This document shows, one piece after another, positions 1 to 7,697 of a stretch of DNA of 52,353 nt (the first letter of the stretch is position 1; the number at the start of each line of letters is the position of its first letter). This DNA comes from Hymenobacter amundsenii (lineage in GTDB: Bacteria; Bacteroidota; Bacteroidia; Cytophagales; Hymenobacteraceae). The position numbers were made by a program, and so were the translations under genes. The notes below the pieces were generated by a model. It was not told the origin of the DNA. It did no database searches and saw only the letters and a program-made list of their open reading frames with translations. The stretch is taken from assembly GCF_002204745.1 (NCBI RefSeq), contig NZ_NIRR01000029.1:1-52353 (forward strand), read 5' to 3'.

Positions 1-104
1 TACGCGGCCTCACGCCACATGAATTTGTGTGTGCCCAGTGGCAGAAAAACCCCGTTAACTTTACCCATGACCCGACCCACCTCACGCTGGGACTATACAC
101 CTAG
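1..104 (+). CDS. C-terminal end of an IS481/IS3-type integrase, cut by window edge
   Basis: Frame 3 from position 3 reads without interruption to a TAG at 102-104. The tail contains GLTPHEFVCAQWQKNP and ends LTLGLYT. This resembles the C-terminus of rve-domain transposases of the IS481 group in Bacteroidota, which end in a short Gln/Asn-rich segment followed by GLYT. The catalytic DDE domain would lie outside the window. The family call rests on about 34 residues only. The sequence just after the stop probably leads to the element's end, but no inverted repeat can be tested because the other end is not visible. Confidence 0.55.
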   Translation, partial: RGLTPHEFVCAQWQKNPVNFTHDPTHLTLGLYT

Positions 105-864
105 TTAGGACCACAAGTTGCGGGCGCCCTCTGCAGGTAGCCAAAAAAAAATGCTCCATCAGGGGTCCGCGTCAGGCTTATCAGCGTGTAGCTATCGGGG
201 GCAGAAGCACTGCCGGGGCCCTAATTGCCGCTGACAGGCTGATCGGCAGGGGGGATGAGTGCCATTTTTCACGTAGATAAAGTAACTCCTGATTTCCGGT
301 TCCGACCCCGCCGGCCGACCGGAGCAGGAGCCAGGGGGTGCCATTTTTCACGTAGTTGCTCAAAACAGATAATACCTTTAGCGCCACGTGTTTTCTCGCG
401 CCTTTCCCGGGGTCCGGGACCCGTCTAACTGTCCCTGAATGCCCCTGAGCGCACTTTGTACCCACTTACGGGCTGCCTTTAACCAATCTTAAATTTCAAA
501 AAAAGCAGAGCCTCTTCTGTTTTCTTAAAGCTCTTCTTTTACTGTTCTATATTCAGGGCCTCATAACTCACTGAATGTCATAATATTAAGTCGATTATCT
601 ACGTGAAAAACGGCACTCTGCTGCGTGAGAAACGGCACTCCTACGTGAAGAATGGCACTTTCCACACTCCCAAGCCCCCTAAGCAGCACCTGAGGGGCCT
701 TCAGTTCCAATGAAGCGCTACAATGCCCCCAATAGTAATTACGTGAAAAATGGCACTCCTCAAAAAGATCGGCTCCTCACGGGAGCAACGGATGCCGGGT
801 CTGGGGTGAATCACGTAACTTGGGGACTGTTCCGGGTTAACTGCCGCCCGGGGCCGTATCTGCT
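105..864. other. Non-coding stretch holding an 18-nt motif array
   Basis: No credible gene is seen here; the short open frames have no recognisable protein character. The only structure found is the repeated motif listed separately (259-756). The middle part (480-600) is AT-richer than the surroundings. The stretch lies between two transposition or plasmid remnants, so it is probably mobile-element debris. Confidence 0.6.
259..756. repeat. Array of six CTACGTGAAAAATGGCAC-like motifs, two inverted and four direct
   Basis: Copies read directly: 259-276 and 338-355 on the minus strand; 599-616, 621-638, 641-658 and 739-756 on the plus strand. They vary at one to four positions around the consensus CTACGTGAAAAAYGGCAC. 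Copies 259-276 (reverse complement) and 599-616 also share the flank TTATCT before the motif. The inverted left group against the direct right group looks like the multiple transposase-binding repeats found at both ends of IS21-type elements, here with no istA/istB between them. The IS21 link is inference; the repeats themselves are seen. Confidence 0.7.
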
Positions 865-1015
865 ATGGTTACTCCATCCGTGCCTGCCCCCCTATACCCC
901 CGGGCTTACCAGGCCAATGCCCTGGTAAGGGCTCCACTCAAGCTCACCCACGTGGAAGCGCGCATTTTCGCGCTGGCCCTGGGCTGCATCCACCAGGGCC
1001 AGACTGAGCTGCTCG
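865..1015 (+). pseudogene. N-terminal fragment of a plasmid Rep_3-type replication initiator
   Basis: The frame opening at 865 encodes NALVRAPLKLTHVEARIFAL followed by ALGCIHQGQTEL. This resembles the start of Rep_3/RepB initiators of Bacteroidota plasmids, where a short 'L..A..kLt..E.rif.l.l..i' helix opens the first winged-helix domain. The similarity stops near 1015, where the sequence switches abruptly into a serine-resolvase gene. Only about 50 residues of a protein usually near 300 are left, so it cannot be functional. The family call is from the helix pattern only and is moderate. Confidence 0.5.
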
Positions 1016-1170
1016 GTATCATCATGCAACTGGTGGCCGGAGCTGCACGCGCGGCAGGTACGCTTCGTGGCCCTGAACCCTGTCATCGAGACGGCCACCC
1101 CCGTGGGGCGACTGGTATTGGGCATCTTCGCCGCGCTGGCTGAGTACGACCGGGAAAGCATGCCCGTACG
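1016..1170 (+). pseudogene. Internal fragment of a serine resolvase
   Basis: Nucleotides 1018-1165 are closely similar to 13045-13190 inside the intact resolvase at 12833-13378. Shared protein text includes GRLVLGIFAALAEYDRES. One extra G (GTGGCCGGAGC against GTGGCCGAGC) shifts the frame, and both the catalytic serine end and the C-terminal HTH are missing. It follows directly on the Rep fragment, so the two were probably joined by recombination on a plasmid or at its integration site. From 1171 to 1377 nothing recognisable is seen. Confidence 0.75.
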
Positions 1171-1377
1171 GCCCCCAGCCAGGGCCGTACGCATAGGCCA
1201 CAGCGGGCAGATCGTCGGGGTACAGCAGTGCGGGCTGGGCGTCGCGGGTGTGCCGGGGGCCATGCTGGTGTAGGCGTACCAGCCTAGAGAAACAATTCGC
1301 TCAACTGCCCTCACGTGAGTTTCTGTTCTTACTCTTGCGCTACCCCTATTGGCACCAGCACGTGCGGAGGTGGCGCG

Positions 1378-2427
1378 TTAGCCTGGTACCAGGCTCCGGT
1401 TTATCCGGCTCACCAGCGCCGGCCCTTCATAAATGAACCCGGTGTAAAGCTGAATCAGCGAAGCCCCCGCGTCCAGCTTCTCCCGTGCATCGGCCGCCGA
1501 GTGAATGCCACCGGCGCCGATAATCGGCAGCCCTCCGTCCGATTTTCGGTGCAGGTAGCGGATGACTTCGGTGGCCCGCGCCCGCAGCGGCTTGCCGCTC
1601 AGGCCGCCCGCGCCCAGGCTGGCTACGTAACCAGGCTCGGTGCTCAGGTTATCGCGACTGATAGTGGTATTCGTGGCGACGAGGCCGCTCAGGTTGGTTT
1701 CGCGGGCGATGAGCAGAATGTCGTCGAGCTGCGAATCCGTGAGGTCGGGCGCGATTTTGAGCAGCAGCGGACGCGGCACGGCGCGGGCCAGGTTTCGGGC
1801 CTGCACCTGCTGCAATAGCTCAATGAGGGGTTTTTTCTCCTGTAACTGGCGCAGGTTGGGCGTGTTGGGCGAGCTCACGTTCACCACAAAGTAGTCGACC
1901 ACCTCGGCCAGAGCTTCAAAGCCGGCCACGTAATCGGCGGCGGCGTGCTCGTTGGGTGTGTCCTTGTTCTTGCCGATGTTACCGCCGATGATAAGCTGCC
2001 GGTCACGCCGCCGGGCCAGCCGGGCCGCTACCACAGCTGCCCCGTCGTTGTTGAAGCCCATGCGGTTCACCAGCGCCTCGTCCTGGGGCAGCCGAAACAG
2101 GCGTGGCGTGGGGTTGCCGGGCTGCGGTCGGGGCGTCACGGTCCCAATCTCCACGAAACCAAAGCCCAGCGTGGCCAGTTCATCGGTCAGGGCTGCGTTC
2201 TTGTCAAAACCCGCCGCCAGGCCCACGGGGTTAGGGAATTTCAGCCCGAAAACCTCCCGCTCCAGGCTGGAATCCTGGAAATTATACAGCGTCCGCAACA
2301 GCGCTTTGGTACCCGGCATCCGCGCAGCTCGGCGCAGATTATCGAAAACGAGGTGGTGGGCGCGCTCAGCGTCGAGGTCGAAAAGTAGGGGTTTGATGAG
2401 GGATTTATACACGGGCATTTGGGCCAA
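1378..2427 (-). CDS. pyrD: Dihydroorotate dehydrogenase (quinone), class 2
   Basis: Oxidises dihydroorotate to orotate in UMP synthesis, passing electrons through FMN to the quinone pool at the inner membrane. The 349-aa protein has the N-terminal helical extension of class 2 enzymes (YKSLIKPLLFDLDAERAHH), then the FMN barrel: NPVGLAAGFDKNA, GFGFVEIGTVTPRPQPGNP, NRMGFNNDG, NVSSPNTPNLRQLQ with the catalytic serine region, LLLKIAPDL, and GAGGIHSAADA near the C-terminus. Length is normal. An alternative start is the ATG three codons in (2418). It is the last gene of the minus-strand nucleotide cluster, 122 nt behind carB, with a small hairpin in the gap. Confidence 0.96.
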   Translation of the reverse strand: MAQMPVYKSLIKPLLFDLDAERAHHLVFDNLRRAARMPGTKALLRTLYNFQDSSLEREVFGLKFPNPVGLAAGFDKNAALTDELATLGFGFVEIGTVTPRPQPGNPTPRLFRLPQDEALVNRMGFNNDGAAVVAARLARRRDRQLIIGGNIGKNKDTPNEHAAADYVAGFEALAEVVDYFVVNVSSPNTPNLRQLQEKKPLIELLQQVQARNLARAVPRPLLLKIAPDLTDSQLDDILLIARETNLSGLVATNTTISRDNLSTEPGYVASLGAGGLSGKPLRARATEVIRYLHRKSDGGLPIIGAGGIHSAADAREKLDAGASLIQLYTGFIYEGPALVSRINRSLVPG

Positions 2428-2529
2428 ACGGTTGGTCGGGTTCAGCGAATAAGTTTTCGAGGTACAGGTATTCAGAATGCCTGAATTTTAACAGGCTCTT
2501 AGTGCAAATCTTAGTTCGATATATCGCCA

Positions 2530-2549
2530 CGCGGACTACTAAGTCCGCG
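2530..2549. repeat. Hairpin CGCGGACT-ACTA-AGTCCGCG after carB
   Basis: Perfect 8-bp stem with a 4-nt loop, touching the carB stop codon. There is no T-run on the minus strand after it, so it is not a standard intrinsic terminator. It looks like a short dispersed palindrome and may protect the 3' end of the carB message. Confidence 0.6.
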
Positions 2550-5500
2550 CTACATCGCCTTATACTCGTTCCAGCTTTTAATCTTCAAATCCTCCATGCC
2601 CAGCGTGCAAAAGGCGCGGATGAATGCCTTGGCCAGCCGCGCATTCGTCAGCAACCCGACGCCCGAATCCACGGCCGTGCGGCGGATTTTGTAGTCGTTA
2701 TCCAGCTCGCCTTTTGACAGGTTTTTGGGGATGTTGATGACCAGGTCGATTTTCTTCTCCTTCAGATACGTCAGCACGTTGGGCTCCTGCAGCTCGTCGG
2801 GCCAGTAGAGCAACGAGCTGGGGAGGCTGTTTTCGGCGAAGAAGCGGTGGGTGCCCTGGGTGGCGTAGAGCTGGTAGCCGCGCTGCACCAGCAGCTTGCT
2901 GGCCGAGAGCAGCGCCACCTTCGACTGCAGGGGGCCGCCGGAAATGAGCACCGTTTTCGCCGGGATTTTGTAGCCCACGCTCAGCATGGCTTTCAGCAGC
3001 GCTTCCTCGGCCGTGTCGCCCAGGCAGCCCACTTCGCCCGTGCTCACCATGTCCACGCGCAGCACCGGGTCGGCGCCGGGCAGGCGGGTGAAGGAGAACT
3101 GCGGGGCCTTCACGCCCACGAAGGGCAGATCGTAGACCCGCTCGCTTTCGTCGCGGGCCACTTGCTTGCCCAGCAGCACCTGCGTGGCCTTTTTGATGAG
3201 GTTGTTGCCCGAGATTTTCGACACGAAGGGGTAGCTGCGCGAGGCGCGCAGGTTGCACTCAATCACGCTGATGGCGCCGTCTTTTTCCAGGAACTGAATG
3301 TTGAACGGGCCGCTGATTTCGTAGCGCTTGGCCACTTTTTCGGCAATGATTTTGAGCTTGCGGATGGTGCCCACGTACACCTTTTGGGGCGGGTAGTACA
3401 TAGTAGCATCGCCGGAGTGTACGCCGGCAAACTCGACGTGCTCGGAAATGGCGTAGCTCACGATTTCGCCCTGGTCGGCCACCGCGTCGAGCTCAATTTC
3501 CTTGGCTTCCTGCATGAACTCGGACACCACCACCGGGTATTCGGCGCTCACTTCCTTGGCGGCTTTCAGAAATTCTTCCAGCTCGAAGGCGTTGGAAACC
3601 ACGTTCATGGCCGCACCCGACAGCACGTAGCTCGGCCGGATGAGCACCGGGTAGCCTACTTCCCGCACAAATTCGTTCATAGCCTCCAGCGAAGTCAGCT
3701 CCTTCCAGCGCGGCTGGGCAATGCCCAACTCGTCCATGATGCGCGAGAACTTGTGGCGGTTCTCGGCCTCATCAATGTGCGCGGCCGTGGTGCCCAGAAT
3801 GGGCGCGTGGGCTTCTTCGAGGCGCATGGCTAAGTTGTTGGGAATCTGGCCACCGGTGCTCAGAATCACGCCGCTGGGCTGTTCGAAATCCAGAATGTCC
3901 AGCACCCGTTCGAAGCTTAGCTCCTCGAAGTAGAGCCGGTCGCTCACGTCGTAGTCGGTCGAAACGGTTTCGGGGTTGTAGTTGATGAGGATGGTTTTGT
4001 AGCCTTCCTCGGCCGCCGTCTGCACGGCCTGCACGCCGCACCAGTCGAACTCGACCGAGCTGCCGATGCGGTACACGCCCGAGCCCAGCACCACGATGGA
4101 TTTGGCGGTTTCGCGCTCCAGGTCGTTTTCGGTGCCGTGGTAGGTGGTGTAGAGGTAGTTGGTTTTGGCCGGAAATTCGGCGGCCAGCGTGTCAATCTGC
4201 TTCACCACGGGCAGCACGCCCAGGGCCTTGCGGCGGGCGCGCACGCGCAGCTCGTCGGCTTTCACGTCGCCCTCGCCCAGCAGCTGCACGGCAATCTGCT
4301 GGTCCGAGAAGCCGGCTTTCTTGACCTCGCGCAACAGCTTGGTTTCCAAAGAATCCAGGCCCGTGGGGCGGCCGGCGGCCAGCTGCTGGCCCAGCTCGAA
4401 AATGGTGAACAGGCGCTGCAAAAACCAGTGGTCAATCTTCGTCAATTGATGCACCTGCTCCAGCGTGTAGCCAGCCTCGAAGGCGTTGTTGATGGCGAAG
4501 ATGCGCTCCTCGTTCGGCTCGCTCAGGAGCTTGTCAATCGTGTCGCGTTCGATGGTTTCGGGACGGTTGGCCACGAAGCCGCGCTTGCCGGTATCGAGCA
4601 TGCGCAGGCCCTTCTGAATGGCTTCCTCGAACGATTTTCCGATGGCCATCACCTCGCCCACGCTCTTCATGGCCGAGCCAATCTGGCGGTTCACGCCCGA
4701 AAATTTGCCCAGGTCCCAGCGCGGCAGCTTCACCACCACGTAGTCGAGGGCCGGCTCGAAAAAGGCCGAGGTGGTCTGCGTGACGCTGTTTTTCAGCTCG
4801 GCCAGCGAGTAGCCCAGGCTCAGCTTGGCGGCCACGAAGGCCAGCGGGTAGCCCGTCGCCTTCGAGGCCAGCGCCGACGAGCGCGACAGGCGCGCATTCA
4901 CCTCAATCACGCGGTAATCTTCCGACGCGGGGTCCAGCGCGTACTGAATGTTGCACTCGCCCACGATGCCCAGGTGGCGGATGGTTTGGATGCCGATGCT
5001 GCGCAGCTTATGGTACTCGCGGTTGCTCAGCGTCTGCGACGGGGCCACCACGATGCTCTCGCCGGTGTGAATGCCAATGGGGTCGAAGTTCTCCATGTTG
5101 CAGACCGTGATGCAGTTATCAAATTGGTCACGCACCACTTCGTACTCCACTTCCTTCCAGCCCTTCAGCGATTCTTCCACCAGAATCTGGTCCGAAGTCG
5201 TGAAGGCCTGCCGGGCCAGGGCCGTCAACTCGTCCAGGTTGTTGGCGAAGCCGCTGCCCAGCCCGCCCAGCGCAAACGCGGCCCGCACGATGATGGGGAA
5301 GCCAATGGTTTCGCCGGCGGCCAGGGCCTCGGCCATACTGGTGCAGGCCACGCTGCGGGCCGAGCGCACGCCAATCTGGTCGAGCTTGACCTTGAAAATC
5401 TCCCGGTCCTCGGTGTCGATGATGCTCTGCACGGGCGTGCCCAGCACCTGCACGTGGTACTGCTCGAACACGCCGGCGCGGTACAGGGCCACGGCGCAGT

Positions 5501-5780
5501 TCAGGGCCGTTTGGCCGCCAAAAGCCACCAGAATGCCATCGGGCCGCTCTTTTTTAATGACCTGCTCCACGAAGTAGGGCGTCACGGGCAGGAAGTACAC
5601 GTCGTCGGCCATGCCGTCGGAGGTCTGCACGGTGGCAATGTTGGGGTTGATGAGGATGGTGCGGATGCCTTCCTCCTTCAGCGCCTTCAGCGCCTGCGAA
5701 CCGGAATAATCGAACTCCCCGGCCTCGCCAATTTTCAGCGCGCCGGAACCGAGGAGGAGTACTTTGTTGGGTTTGTTCAT
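2550..5780 (-). CDS. carB: Carbamoyl-phosphate synthase large subunit
   Basis: Makes carbamoyl phosphate from bicarbonate, ATP and ammonia delivered by CarA. The 1076-aa protein (E. coli about 1073) has two homologous ATP-grasp halves: the first opens KVLLLGSGALKIGEAGEFDY, the second opens near residue 560 with VLGSGVYRIGSSVEFDWCG. Between them is an oligomerisation region, and the last 140 residues form an MGS-like allosteric domain (TVLISGGPLQSKVALL, DLVINIPKNL). I chose the ATG at 5780 (MNKPNKV) because the 23 codons upstream are a translation of a REP-like repeat. An orphan gene lies between it and carA, an unusual break in the carAB pair. Eight genes of the cluster share this strand. Confidence 0.97.
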   Translation of the reverse strand: MNKPNKVLLLGSGALKIGEAGEFDYSGSQALKALKEEGIRTILINPNIATVQTSDGMADDVYFLPVTPYFVEQVIKKERPDGILVAFGGQTALNCAVALYRAGVFEQYHVQVLGTPVQSIIDTEDREIFKVKLDQIGVRSARSVACTSMAEALAAGETIGFPIIVRAAFALGGLGSGFANNLDELTALARQAFTTSDQILVEESLKGWKEVEYEVVRDQFDNCITVCNMENFDPIGIHTGESIVVAPSQTLSNREYHKLRSIGIQTIRHLGIVGECNIQYALDPASEDYRVIEVNARLSRSSALASKATGYPLAFVAAKLSLGYSLAELKNSVTQTTSAFFEPALDYVVVKLPRWDLGKFSGVNRQIGSAMKSVGEVMAIGKSFEEAIQKGLRMLDTGKRGFVANRPETIERDTIDKLLSEPNEERIFAINNAFEAGYTLEQVHQLTKIDHWFLQRLFTIFELGQQLAAGRPTGLDSLETKLLREVKKAGFSDQQIAVQLLGEGDVKADELRVRARRKALGVLPVVKQIDTLAAEFPAKTNYLYTTYHGTENDLERETAKSIVVLGSGVYRIGSSVEFDWCGVQAVQTAAEEGYKTILINYNPETVSTDYDVSDRLYFEELSFERVLDILDFEQPSGVILSTGGQIPNNLAMRLEEAHAPILGTTAAHIDEAENRHKFSRIMDELGIAQPRWKELTSLEAMNEFVREVGYPVLIRPSYVLSGAAMNVVSNAFELEEFLKAAKEVSAEYPVVVSEFMQEAKEIELDAVADQGEIVSYAISEHVEFAGVHSGDATMYYPPQKVYVGTIRKLKIIAEKVAKRYEISGPFNIQFLEKDGAISVIECNLRASRSYPFVSKISGNNLIKKATQVLLGKQVARDESERVYDLPFVGVKAPQFSFTRLPGADPVLRVDMVSTGEVGCLGDTAEEALLKAMLSVGYKIPAKTVLISGGPLQSKVALLSASKLLVQRGYQLYATQGTHRFFAENSLPSSLLYWPDELQEPNVLTYLKEKKIDLVINIPKNLSKGELDNDYKIRRTAVDSGVGLLTNARLAKAFIRAFCTLGMEDLKIKSWNEYKAM

Positions 5781-5814
5781 TCTAAGGGTACTGTTCTTTT
5801 TAAACGGCTTGACC

Positions 5815-5863
5815 GTCATGTTGAGCGGAGCGCAGCGGAGTCGAAACATCTCTACCGCTTCGT
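5815..5863. repeat. Half of a REP-like palindrome (left of orphan gene)
   Basis: Reads GTCATGTTGAGCGGAGCGCA, then ends in AACATCTCTACCGCTTCGTT. It is the inverted partner of 6394-6443 and is related to both arms of the complete palindromes at 7571-7658 and 9491-9578. Together the two halves bracket the low-GC gene 5884-6375. Confidence 0.85.
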
Positions 5864-5883
5864 TGAGGTCACATACTATTAAA

Positions 5884-6375
5884 CTACTTGAATAAGCCTT
5901 TCCATTTGTCGAGTAAAGTGGCTGAAAACTTTGCCGAATTTATGTTCCTGTTCTCAAAAGCGTCAAATTCAGGCTCATAACTTTCAGCTATTATTCTACC
6001 AGAATCATAGCGCCTGCCCTCTTTGTCAATCAGGTAAGGGAAACAGTATATTCCCTTCCTGAAAATATTGGGGTTAAGAAACTGGAAGTCAATGTGAGCT
6101 TCTGCTATAAATCCCTTCTCGAAACCAATAGCCAATAGTTCCTTGTCGATGATTTCCTTTAATGACCGAGCATTATGAATCAATGGGCTTGTGTTCAGTT
6201 CCACTGGCTCAAAAGTGGCAGTCAAAATATTTAAGGAGGCCTTATCTAGATTCAGCTTTCGCGCCGCGTTCAATAACCAATCGGCCATATACCCGCAACT
6301 GTAGTATCTCTCAGTTCCAAAGAAACTTTGAGTGATATTATGGGGTAGGCTATTTAAATTTCTTCGTTTCGGCAT
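5884..6375 (-). CDS. Low-GC hypothetical protein inside a REP palindrome
   Basis: 163 aa, not recognised. It starts MPKRRNLNSLPHNITQSFFG and contains RYYSCGYMADWLLNAARKL, KGIYCFPYLIDKEGRRYDSG and a C-terminal ATLLDKWKGLF. No signal peptide or membrane segment is seen; it is probably cytosolic. Base use is clearly AT-richer than all its neighbours, which suggests recent arrival. The gene sits exactly between two inverted REP-like halves (5815-5863, 6394-6443), as if it filled the loop of a palindrome, and it separates carA from carB. It could be carried cargo or a factor tied to the repeat. Function is unknown. Confidence 0.8.
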   Translation of the reverse strand: MPKRRNLNSLPHNITQSFFGTERYYSCGYMADWLLNAARKLNLDKASLNILTATFEPVELNTSPLIHNARSLKEIIDKELLAIGFEKGFIAEAHIDFQFLNPNIFRKGIYCFPYLIDKEGRRYDSGRIIAESYEPEFDAFENRNINSAKFSATLLDKWKGLFK

Positions 6376-6393
6376 AAGGGTTAAATCCGTTTA

Positions 6394-6443
6394 AACGAAG
6401 CGGTAGAGATGCTTCGACTTCGCTGCGCTCCGCTCAGCATGAC
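6394..6443. repeat. Half of a REP-like palindrome (right of orphan gene)
   Basis: Starts AACGAAGCGGTAGAGATGCT and ends CGCTCAGCATGAC. It is the near-exact reverse complement of 5815-5863, and its outer end matches the arms of the repeats at 7571-7658 and 9491-9578. Confidence 0.85.
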
Positions 6444-6460
6444 GTTCTTTTTGGCTCGTT

Positions 6461-7549
6461 CTATTTTATTCCGGCGTTACTCTTATACGCCACCACCGCT
6501 TTCAAAAAGTCATCAAACAGAAACTCCGTATCCTGTGGCCCGCCGGCGGCTTCGGGGTGAAACTGCGTGGAGAAAAACGGCTTGGACGTGTGCTTGATGC
6601 CTTCGCAGGTGCCGTCGTTCAGGTTCTCGAACAGCATCTGCCACTCGGCGGGCAGCGTTTCGGTGTCCACTGCGAAGCCGTGGTTCTGGCTGGTGATGTA
6701 GCAGCGCTGGGTGCCGGTGCGCTTCACGGGCTGGTTGTGGCTGCGGTGGCCGTATTTCAGCTTGAACGTGTCGCCGCCCGCCGCCAGGCCCATGAGCTGG
6801 CTGCCCAGGCAGATGCCGAAAATGGGCTTGTCCTGGGCGAGGGCCTTTTGCAGGTGTTGGATGGTGGCTTCGCACATTTTGGGGTCGCCGGGGCCGTTGC
6901 TCAGGAACAGGCCGTCGTAGTCGAGGGTGGTGAAATCGTAATCCCAGGGCACGCGAATCAGCGCCACGTCGCGCTCTAGAAAGCAGCGGATGATGTTGGT
7001 TTTGGTGCCGCAGTCCACGAGCACGATTTTGTGCTGGCCGTGGCCGTAGTGCTCCACGCCGGGCTGGCTCACCTGGGCCACCAGATTGTCAAGGTTGGGG
7101 TCGTGGAAGGGCACGTCGGTGTCGGCCACGATTTTGCCAAGCATGGCGCCTTTCTCGCGCAGTTTCTTGGTGAGCATGCGGGTATCGACGTTGAAAATAC
7201 CGGGGATATTGTACTCTTTCAGCCAGTCGCCGAGGCTTTTAGCGGCGTTCCAATGGCTGTGCTCCTCGGAGTAATAGTTGACCACCAGCCCGGCAATGTG
7301 AATCTTGTCGGACTCGAATATCCGGGAAATTGACTCGTACAGGTCCTCGCCGGGTACGCCGTAGTTGCCCACCATGGGGGTGGTAAGCACCAGAATCTGG
7401 CCGGCGAAGGACGGGTCGGTGAGGTTTTCAGGGTAGCCCGTCATGGCCGTGCTGAACACAACCTCGCCCGCGGCGGAGGTGAACGCGCCGAAGGATTCGC
7501 CTTCTATCGTGGTGCCGTCTTCGAGGAGGAGTTTTACTGTTTGGGACAT
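6461..7549 (-). CDS. carA: Carbamoyl-phosphate synthase small subunit (glutaminase)
   Basis: Hydrolyses glutamine and channels ammonia to CarB. The 362-aa protein has the N-terminal CPSase small-chain domain (LLLEDGTTIEGESFGA, TAMTGYPENLTDPS) and a C-terminal class I glutaminase. The nucleophile cysteine lies in FGICLGSQLMGLA, and the His/Glu pair in FHPEAAGGPQD. The start at 7549 (MSQTVKLLLED) is chosen because upstream codons translate the REP repeat at 7571-7658. It lies between purK and the orphan gene on the same strand, in the order pyrB-pyrC-purE-purK-carA-orphan-carB-pyrD. Confidence 0.96.
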   Translation of the reverse strand: MSQTVKLLLEDGTTIEGESFGAFTSAAGEVVFSTAMTGYPENLTDPSFAGQILVLTTPMVGNYGVPGEDLYESISRIFESDKIHIAGLVVNYYSEEHSHWNAAKSLGDWLKEYNIPGIFNVDTRMLTKKLREKGAMLGKIVADTDVPFHDPNLDNLVAQVSQPGVEHYGHGQHKIVLVDCGTKTNIIRCFLERDVALIRVPWDYDFTTLDYDGLFLSNGPGDPKMCEATIQHLQKALAQDKPIFGICLGSQLMGLAAGGDTFKLKYGHRSHNQPVKRTGTQRCYITSQNHGFAVDTETLPAEWQMLFENLNDGTCEGIKHTSKPFFSTQFHPEAAGGPQDTEFLFDDFLKAVVAYKSNAGIK

Positions 7550-7570
7550 GATAGTTGAACGCAGGGAAAT

Positions 7571-7658
7571 GTCATGCTGAGCTTGTCGAAGCATCTCTAC
7601 CGCTTCGTTGGATGGCTCAGCCGAAGCGGTAGAGATGCTTCGACAAGCTCAGCATAAC
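7571..7658. repeat. REP-like palindrome, complete copy
   Basis: Two inverted arms of about 36 nt, GTCATGCTGAGCTTGTCGAA onward and its reverse complement ending CAGCATAAC, are separated by about 16 nt. It fills the purK-carA gap. The arms can form a long RNA hairpin. They match 9491-9578 almost exactly apart from the loop. Confidence 0.9.
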
Positions 7659-7697
7659 CGCTCGTTTAATGTAAATTTTTGCTAACACAAACGACAG

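Noticed and set aside
259..756. The 18-nt motif array as a CRISPR
   Set aside because: Copies change orientation, spacing is irregular (4 to 243 nt) and the motif is too short.
4137..5882. 581-aa open frame on the plus strand
   Set aside because: It is antisense to carB, His/Gln/Gly/Ala-rich with no domain; a shadow of GC-rich codon use.
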